From contig CM020619.1 of NCBI GenBank assembly GCA_009829735.1, positions 19,411,816 through 19,475,815 on the forward strand: 64,000 nucleotides of DNA. Direction: 5' to 3'. Under the pieces are notes generated by a model, which did no database searches, was not told the origin of the DNA, and was given only the letters and a program-made list of their open reading frames with translations. A program made the translations under genes and the position numbers. Numbering within the stretch: the stretch's first letter is position 1; each line of letters starts with the position of its first letter. Source of the stretch: Pyropia yezoensis (Eukaryota > Rhodophyta > Bangiophyceae > Bangiales > Bangiaceae). Positions 57,691 to 64,000 of this stretch are shown one piece after another.

Positions 57691-57830
57691 TCCCATCGAA
57701 ACCGCGGTTTCGATGGGAACTCGACGGGCTGGAAACGCCCATCGAGGGCCCGTCGAGACCACTCTCTCGATGGCTCGACGTGCCTCGACGGGCCTCGACG
57801 GGCCTCGATGGGTTTTCAGCGGAAACAGAC
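57640..57830. repeat. TCGATGGG/TCGACGGG repeat cluster with 28-nt palindrome (copy B)
   Basis: A perfect palindrome at 57691-57718 (half TCCCATCGAAACCG) is followed by repeated TCGACGGG, TCGATGG and CCCGTCGAG motifs and ends at TCGATGGGTTTTCAGCGGAAACAG. The core is the same as in copy A at 35494. Confidence 0.8.
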
Positions 57831-58341
57831 GATGGGTGGGTGGGGCCGTCGGCGTCCTCGTCCCCCCCCCCCTCTTCCCAGCTGCCGGTCATCCCCGTCT
57901 CTCGTCGCCCCCCGCCGCGTCGTCGCTACGCCCCCCCCCCCCCCCCCCCCCCACCCCCCTCCCCCCCTCTCAAGCCACCATCTACGTACTGTAGGTATTG
58001 TATCTACTGGCGCAGCCGCCGGTGGCGTGCGCAACTGGCGTGGGGGGAGGGAAGTGAAGTGCGCCCGGCGGGAGCGCTGCGCTGCTGTTTTGAATCTCAC
58101 GGCCGCGTTCCGTGCGCGCCCCCTTGACCGTGGGCCCACGAGGACGGGCGGCGGCCACCACCGACGGGCCGACCGCCCGACCGACGCCCCCCCCCCGCCA
58201 GCGGCGACCGACCGCCATTCCAGCTAGCCAGCCTAGGCAGGCAGCTATGCATCTATCTACCCCCCCCCCCCCCCCCCTGACGGTCACGATGATCGCGAGG
58301 CCCATCCTTCATTTACACTCGTATGAGAGTGGTAGCTGGTG

Positions 58342-58382
<41 letters not shown>

Positions 58383-58665
58383 TGCGCCGCCGACCAGGGG
58401 GCGGGTCGAGACTGTAGGCCGGTGCCCCCACCAGTGGCACAGAACACCCACTGGCGAGGCCGGGGGGGCTCCGCGTGCCGCCCACCCGCCCACCCCCCCA
58501 CCCCCTTCCCCCCCCGGGCCGGCCATCCCAGCCGCCGCCACTGCCGCCGCCGCCGCCGCCGCTTCGCCCCTGTACGGCCGTGCCTGCCACGCAGCTGTTG
58601 AGCCGTTGATGGGGGGGGGGGGGGGGGCGACGCGGGTGGGTGGGCGCGCCACCAGGCCGGCAGCG
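57831..58665. other. C- and G-run rich spacer
   Basis: No gene. It holds poly(C) runs (57930-57970, 58188-58280), the poly(G) run at 58343-58381, and CCG triplets at 58540-58560. Confidence 0.5.
58343..58381 (+). repeat. Poly(G) run of 39 bases
   Basis: An uninterrupted run of 39 G. It is a strong candidate for G-quadruplex formation, and its length is unlikely to be exact in any read technology. Confidence 0.9.
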
Positions 58666-59488
58666 CAGTGGGTCTTAAACCCTGTCCCTTACGCGAGGCG
58701 TTTTTTCGTGTTTGGGCGTGTAAACACGTGCTGGCACGGCCGAGCAAGGGTGTGTCAGGGGCCCAAATTTGTGCAAGGGTGCACGTTTTCCCCTGTTTAC
58801 ATACACAATTCACTGTATTTTGCACCGAAAAATGCTGCAGGCGCGTGGCGGATGCTGCATGACGCCTGCACCCAGCGTGCACGTTCGTGCACAGAGCATG
58901 CACTGGAGATCGCTCAACTCGGGAAAAAGAAGGTCGCTCGGCTGCACTGGCGTGCAGAGGCATGCCACGCAGTACGCACTGCGCATGGGGCGCGCGGGTT
59001 GCTCTCAAGAAGCACGTCGTCGTAGAGAACGTGAGCTTTAGCACAGGTCTCTAAGCATATGCGATGCATGGTCGTGCTAGATTGCACGGGATCTGGTGCA
59101 GGGGGGTGTATATTGCAAACACGTTTTCCGTTTCTATACGGCGTGTCGCTGCGAATCGTGCAACCATGTGTGCACGATTGCACGATTTTCACGACATGCT
59201 CCAGCTGACAAAAGGCGACAATTGGCGAAGGAAGCGCCGGCGAGAAGAACGCTCTTCACGCACACACCTCAACAAGGTCGTTCTCATGCTCCTCAAAAAG
59301 AATGGGATCTCGCCGGCGCTTCCCCTTTTGGGGGGGGCCGTTGCGGGGCAAACGTGCAGTGCATAAACGCGGAAAAGGACGTTCTTGGGACCTTGGGGCC
59401 ACATTGCAGTGCGCACGTGCAACGGGCCGAGCACGCCGTTGCACGTCAAATCGGCCATCAGTAAGGGAACAGGGTTTAAGACCCGCTG
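58666..59488. mobile_element. Non-autonomous hAT-like transposon (823 bp)
   Basis: The ends are inverted repeats: CAGTGGGTCTTAAACCCTGT (left, from 58666) and, in reverse, CAGCGGGTCTTAAACCCTGT (right, ending 59488), both continuing into CCCTTAC; about 25 of 27 match apart from one extra T. CAG-G-TT-AAAC is a typical hAT terminal pattern. hAT elements make 8-bp duplications; here the flanks CGGCAGCG and CGCAGGCG agree at 5 of 8, so the duplication is degraded or the class call is wrong. The interior has many GTGCA/TGCAC motifs (about 58785, 58880-58905, 59165-59185, 59355, 59415-59450), as expected of subterminal transposase-binding repeats. No transposase ORF. Confidence 0.7.
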
Positions 59489-60165
59489 CGCAGGCGTGGG
59501 CGCCCCCGAATTCCTGCCCCCCCCACCCCCCACCCCCCCTCACGGTCTTCCCCCTGCTGACCGCTTTCACCCCCCCCCTCCCCCCCTGCTCACCGCTCTC
59601 ACCCCCACACCCCCCCCAGCAGTGGTCCCACGCACAAGTCGCCTTGCACGCTTCCCCCCATTTACACTCCCGCGCCCCCCTCCCCCCCCGCCCCTTCCCT
59701 TTCTCACCTGGCGCATCATCGGCCATCCTGCGTTCCCCCCCCCCCCCCCCCCCCCACCCCGCAGCGGTTTTTATGTGCCCGACAGCAGTCCCCCGATACC
59801 CCACGCCCTCCCCCCCCCCCCCCCCCCCCACACCGCCCGCACTGCGCTGCCGAGGATGGGGGCGTGCACAGCGGGGGCGTGGCCGCCCCACCTGTGGCTG
59901 CACCGCTCCGCTGGTGGGTGGCGGCGGCCGCCGTCGGGGGGCGACGGCGGAATCAAGGACGCGCGCGCACCGGCGCTGCCGCTGACGCCAGGCGGTGTCA
60001 TTGCCCGCCGCGACAGTAGGTAGGTACTCTCTGTGGGGGGGTATGTACTGTGCATTTCGGATGGGCCGTGGGTGGGGCAACTCCGCCCCGGGGGCGAGGG
60101 TGGTAGGGGCGGTCGGGCGGGTGGGCGGTGGCGGTGGAGGTAGGGGTGGTGGCGGCGGTGGTGGC

Positions 60166-60197
<32 letters not shown>

Positions 60198-60963
60198 TGG
60201 CGGTGGTGGTGGCGGCGGTGGTGGCGGTGGCGGTGGCCGCAGGGAACTGGCGGCGCGTGGGAGGGGCATCGGCGGCGTGCCGCGTGCAGGGGGGGGTGTT
60301 TGGGGAAAGGGGGGGGGAAGGGGGGCGCGAGGCACCGCGCGGGGGGGGTGCCTCTGCTGCCCGGCGGAGCCGACGTCCCCCCGCAGCGGGACACCCCCGT
60401 CCCGCCTCTGCCGCCTCCTTGACGGGGGCACGCCCCACTGGTAAAAACGGGGGGGGCGTTGTGGGCGGGGGCGTCCCTGCCCTCTATATGCTACGCAGGG
60501 GGGGGGGGGGGGGTGGGGGGTGGGGGGCAGGGGGGGGGGGGTTTCGCCCCCACGCGCCACCGCCAGCCGGCGTGGCGGGCGGCTGGCGGGGTTGGGGCCC
60601 CTATACCCACACGGGGTGAGGTGCGCCGGCGGCCATGCTGCACCAGAGGGGGGGCGGGGGGAGGGGGGGAGGGGGGGGGAAAGGGGGCGCCCGCGGGTGC
60701 CCGCGGGGCAAGGGAAGGGGGCGGATACCTACCCCCGCGACCGGCCGGCCGGCCGCGGCAGGCCAACGAGGGTCGAGGGACGGAACCACGCGGCGTGCAT
60801 GCAATAGTCCCCCGTCGGCGTCAGCCTCGCCTGTGCCCCGGTGGCGCCCCTTCCCCCACCGCCCCGGCCTTCTCCCCGGGCCGGCCGCCCCACCCCCGTA
60901 CTCCCTCTTCACTACGACGCGCCCTGGGTGCTGCCGCCGCCGCTGCCGCCGCCGCTGATACGG

Positions 60964-61002
<39 letters not shown>

Positions 61003-61090
61003 ACACCACCACCGCCGCCGCCGCCGCCGACGTCGCCGCCCCACGCCACCACCCGCGGGTCACGCGGCGGGCTTCTCCGCCCGCGGCGGG
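59489..61090. other. Low-complexity stretch without a supportable gene
   Basis: Dense C runs (59515-59830), a (GGTGGC)n microsatellite (60128-60235), and G runs (60500-60680). The long Pro-, Gly- and Arg-rich frames on both strands are composition artefacts. Confidence 0.55.
60128..60238. repeat. (GGTGGC)n microsatellite
   Basis: About 110 bp of GGTGGC/GGCGGT hexamers, nearly pure. Confidence 0.9.
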
Positions 61091-61328
61091 GCGCCCCCCC
61101 CCCCGGCGGGCGCGCCCCCCCCCCCCCCCCCCCCCCCCCAGAGACGGTCATCAGCACACCCGCAAGGAGCAGGGTGACCAGAAAGACGGCCACCACGCGG
61201 GTAACCTCGGCGACCAGCTCCCCCGGGGGGGCCGTCTGTCCAGCGGGGGAACGGCGCCCACCGGCGCCACCCACGGACGCGGGTACCACGGGGGGGTCCC
61301 CGCCGCGTCGCACCGCCGTCGGCGTTGC

Positions 61329-61360
<32 letters not shown>

Positions 61361-61562
61361 GCGGCGGCGTCGACGCCGTCTGGGCAGCCGCTGCCGGTGT
61401 CTCGGCGGCCGTGCCGGCCGTCGGGTGCGGCGGGCGGGCGTCAGCGGCGGCGGCGTCGGCAGCGGCGGCGGCGGCGTGAGCGGTGGCAGACGCCGGGCGG
61501 GGGGGCTCCCCCTTTGGCTTGGCCGCCCCCCGCCGCCGCCGCTTCTTGGCCTTGTCCGCCAT
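61091..61562 (-). CDS. Possible small tail-anchored membrane protein
   Basis: Minus strand from ATG 61562: MADKAKKRRRRGAAKPKGEP, an Ala/Pro-rich middle, then GELVAEVTRVVAVFLVTLLL and AGVLMTVS, a clear ~20-residue hydrophobic segment near 61150-61210. A basic N-terminus plus one C-terminal membrane segment resembles tail-anchored proteins of the endoplasmic reticulum, but no family signature (for example Sec61-beta) is visible. The C-terminal end is uncertain because the frame runs into a G/C homopolymer at 61095-61140, where a splice site or indel may lie. Confidence 0.35.
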
Positions 61563-64000
61563 CGCCGTCGGCGGCCGCGGCGGCCGCCGCCCACAGCACG
61601 CGCGGCGGCGGCGGCGGCCGCCGCCAACGTCTCCGACGCCGCCGCCGCCGACGCTGCCGCCGCCCACCACAAACGCCATGCCGTACAGGCGCGGCGGGGG
61701 GAGGGGGGGGGCGTGCGGGGGGGTGGGGGCGCACCACACAGCGCGGGGAGGCCAAGCCGAGGACGAGGACGGGTGGAGGGGGGCGAGACGCCGAGAGCCG
61801 GCGGCACGCGTGCGCGGGCGGTGGTGGCAGCACGATCACCGCACCAGCGTCGGGGCAAGACGTGGGGAGGCCACCCCCCGCCAGAGGGGTGCCAGACGGC
61901 CGTCGCAGCGGGGAAGAAGAGGGGGACGGTACGGACGGTGGGGGAAAGGGTGGCGAGTGGGGAGCGGGGGGGTGGGGGCGGGGGTGGCGCACGGCGTGCG
62001 TCGCTCTCAAGTGCCGCACGGGCAACGGCGTGCGGGGGGCGCCGCCGCCGACGTGCCCGATGTAGGAATATCCCCGCCCGCCCGCGGCGCGCCCCCGCTC
62101 TCTTGCCCGCGCCCCGCGTCGAGGCGCGCTGGGCAGCCACCGCGGATGCCCCACCCCCCCCCCCCCTCTCCCCTCAGCCTCTCCCTGCTCTGTGGAACCA
62201 GCGGGGTCCAGCACGGTGTTGCCGTCGGGTCGCACGCACCCCGGATGGCCCGCGCCCAGCAGCCGTGGCGGCCATCTCCGCGGGGGGTGCGCGCTCTCGG
62301 GGGGGGGGGGGGGGGGGGGGGGGGCGGGGGGTCCCCCCAGGGAGGGGGAGGGGAGCGCTGCGCTCAGCACAGCAGAGCTGAGGGGAGCGCACCCCGCCCC
62401 CCCCCCCTCCCACCTCCCCTGCGAGGGTGGCGAGATTTTCATTGGCACCGCCGCCCCGGTCCCCGTCCCCGTCCCCGCCCCCCACGGGTGTCGCACCCGG
62501 GGCGGTGGGATCGGATTGGCCCGGCTGGGGCTGTCAAACGGGCCGCCAGACAGGACGCCGCGCGGCTCCCCACGGGCAGGGCCGGGGGGGGGGGGGGGGG
62601 GGGGGGGGGGTCGTGCCGGGGGAGGGGGCGCGGCCGCGGGGGCGTCGCCGCCGCTCCCCATCACAGTTTAGTGCACCGTGCCGACCTCTGCCCGCCGCTC
62701 CCCATCACAGATCAGGGCACCGTGCCGACCTCTGCCCGCCGCTCCCACGCTCGCGGACATTGACCTCGCCGGCCTTGCGTCCATGGATGGACGGATTCCC
62801 TCCCTCCCCCGTCCGGCGCCGTCTCTCCCGCACGGCCACACAGCCACTGGCAGGGGGGCGTGTGGGGAAACGGGGGCGGCGGGCGTCCGCCTTGTCCCCT
62901 CCCAGACGGGCGGCCGGGGGACCCGCCCCCCCCCCAGCCCCGCCGCTCCCGCCCGCCCCCCGTCGTCGCCCCCCCCCCCCCCCCCCCCTGCCCCCGTCCT
63001 CCCTTCCCGCCCACGGGCAGGTAGAGCCCCAGCCTGGGCGCCAGCGCCGGCCGGTGCCCCCCGCCGCCGGCCCCGCCGGCACGGCACGTGCACCGTCACC
63101 CGCCCCCCCCGTCACCGCTGCACCCGGCGGGCGTGCACGTGGCGGTGCCGAGCGCCCGACGGGCCCCCGCCGACGGTGGCGGCGGCCGCCACAGTGATGG
63201 CGGCAGCACCGGCGGCGGTGGCGGCGGTGGCGGCAGCGGCAGCCAGCCAGCCACCCCGCGGGGAGCCGCGAGGGTGCAGGGGGCGGCGGCGTGTAGTAGC
63301 CACCCCTCCCCCCCCCGCCCGCCCTCTGCTGCGCAAGGTCGGCCGATTGTTGGGGATGCGTGCCGCCGCGGCGGCGGCCGACGGCCGCCGCCCAGAGCCC
63401 GCAAAGCCGATGGCGGCTGTCGCTCAGTCCCCCCCCACCCCCCCCCCCCCCGCGCTGGCTCCCCATGCCCGTGCTTGCGTCACGCCCTCGTTGGCGGCTG
63501 CCACCGCCCCGCCATGGCCGACCGCGTGACGCCCGCGGCGGTGCGCCGCCGCCGGGGGGGCGGCTTGGCCACCGTCGTGGCCGCCCGGCCTGACGCGGCG
63601 CCGCGGCACCCCTGGCGGCAGGCCCCGCGGGCGGCCGCGGGCGGGCGGGCGGGCGGCGGCGGCGGGGGGGGGGGCGGCCGCCCCAACCCGGCCGGGTCAC
63701 CCCGCCCGTCGCCCCGCTGCGGCGGGCGGGGCAAGGGCCGCGGCGGGTGGGCGGTGGGGATCTCGCCCCCTCGGGAGCTGCCGCCCCTGCGGGGGGGGGT
63801 GGGCTCCTGGGCGCCCCCTGCCAAGCGGGCAGGATGGTGGCGACGATGCCGGCTGTGGGGGTGGGAAAAGAGGGGGGGGGGAGTGGGGGGGGGGGGGCGG
63901 GGCGATGATGCCGGTGGGGACCGCGGGCGCCGCCGCGGGGCGCCGGGTCGGCCCCCTCACGGTGCCCCCCCCCCCCGCCCCCCCGGCGGCGTCTTCCGCC
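61563..64000. other. GC-extreme stretch without a supportable gene
   Basis: Runs of G (62301-62325, 62582-62611) and C (62968-62990) and many CCG triplets. A 48-bp direct duplication (GCCGCTCCCCATCACAG...CGTGCCGACCTCTGCCC) lies at about 62648-62745. Reading frames are Arg/Pro/Gly-rich on both strands and show no domain. Confidence 0.5.
62648..62745. repeat. 48-bp tandem duplication
   Basis: GCCGCTCCCCATCACAG, then GCACCGTGCCGACCTCTGCC, occurs twice in a row; the units differ by a few bases (TTTAGT versus ATCAGG). Confidence 0.8.

Noticed and set aside
61091-61562. Sec61-beta identity for the small membrane protein
   Set aside because: The family's conserved segment before the membrane helix is not present.
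1-64000. tRNA, rRNA or snRNA genes
   Set aside because: I looked for cloverleaf arms with a GTTCGA-type loop and for conserved rRNA blocks and saw none.

Overview
This is nuclear DNA of a eukaryote with very high GC content. Genes are split by GT-AG introns (TSG101, LSM1, plastid L15, the KDZ-like transposase). A plastid-type ribosomal protein L15 and an SDR-family protein both carry transit-peptide-like N-termini, so the organism is photosynthetic. The high GC, compact genes with short introns and the mix of transposon families fit a bangiophyte red alga (Porphyra/Pyropia type) best. That assignment is inference; a GC-rich green alga is not excluded.

Layout. 1-1.74 kb: G-rich degenerate minisatellite. 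1.74-6.29 kb: piggyBac-type element with 17-bp terminal inverted repeats and a transposase broken by one TAG. 6.3-9.75 kb: pogo/DDE_1 transposase broken by one TAG and a frameshift. 9.75-14.4 kb: gene-poor, with a perfect 27-nt palindrome and a small MITE. 14.4-21.1 kb: an island of four ordinary genes: LSM1 (+), a plastid-targeted SDR/epimerase-like protein (-), TSG101/VPS23 (+) and plastid L15 (-). 21.8-24.3 kb: a cysteine-rich zinc-knuckle-like gene and a decayed IS630/Tc1-type transposase. 25.5-27.6 kb: signs of a spliced minus-strand gene that I cannot name. 28.6-34.5 kb: a PH + AGC protein kinase embedded in extreme CCG/GGC low-complexity sequence. 36.6-56.6 kb: a large KDZ/Plavaka-like transposon region. 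57.7-64 kb: palindrome-family repeat, a hAT-like non-autonomous element of 823 bp, poly(G)/poly(C) and microsatellite DNA, and one possible small membrane protein.

The most interesting object is the 36.6-56.6 kb region. It holds a divergent minus-strand gene of about 825 codons with no recognised family and a GGDVA repeat tail, a four-exon KDZ/Plavaka-like transposase with an N-terminal C2H2 finger, an in-frame 93-bp minisatellite, and a SET-domain gene. A transposon that brings its own SET-domain protein is the best candidate here for an undescribed system.

The region appears twice (38647-47338 and 47839-56528), separated by exactly 500 N. The copies differ almost only by single-base homopolymer indels that cluster next to the gap. 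I read this as one locus shown twice by an unmerged contig overlap, not as a biological duplication; the real element would then be roughly 11 kb.

Three unrelated transposases (piggyBac, pogo, IS630/Tc1) are each stopped by a single in-frame TAG, a pattern that fits C-to-T decay of silenced transposons.
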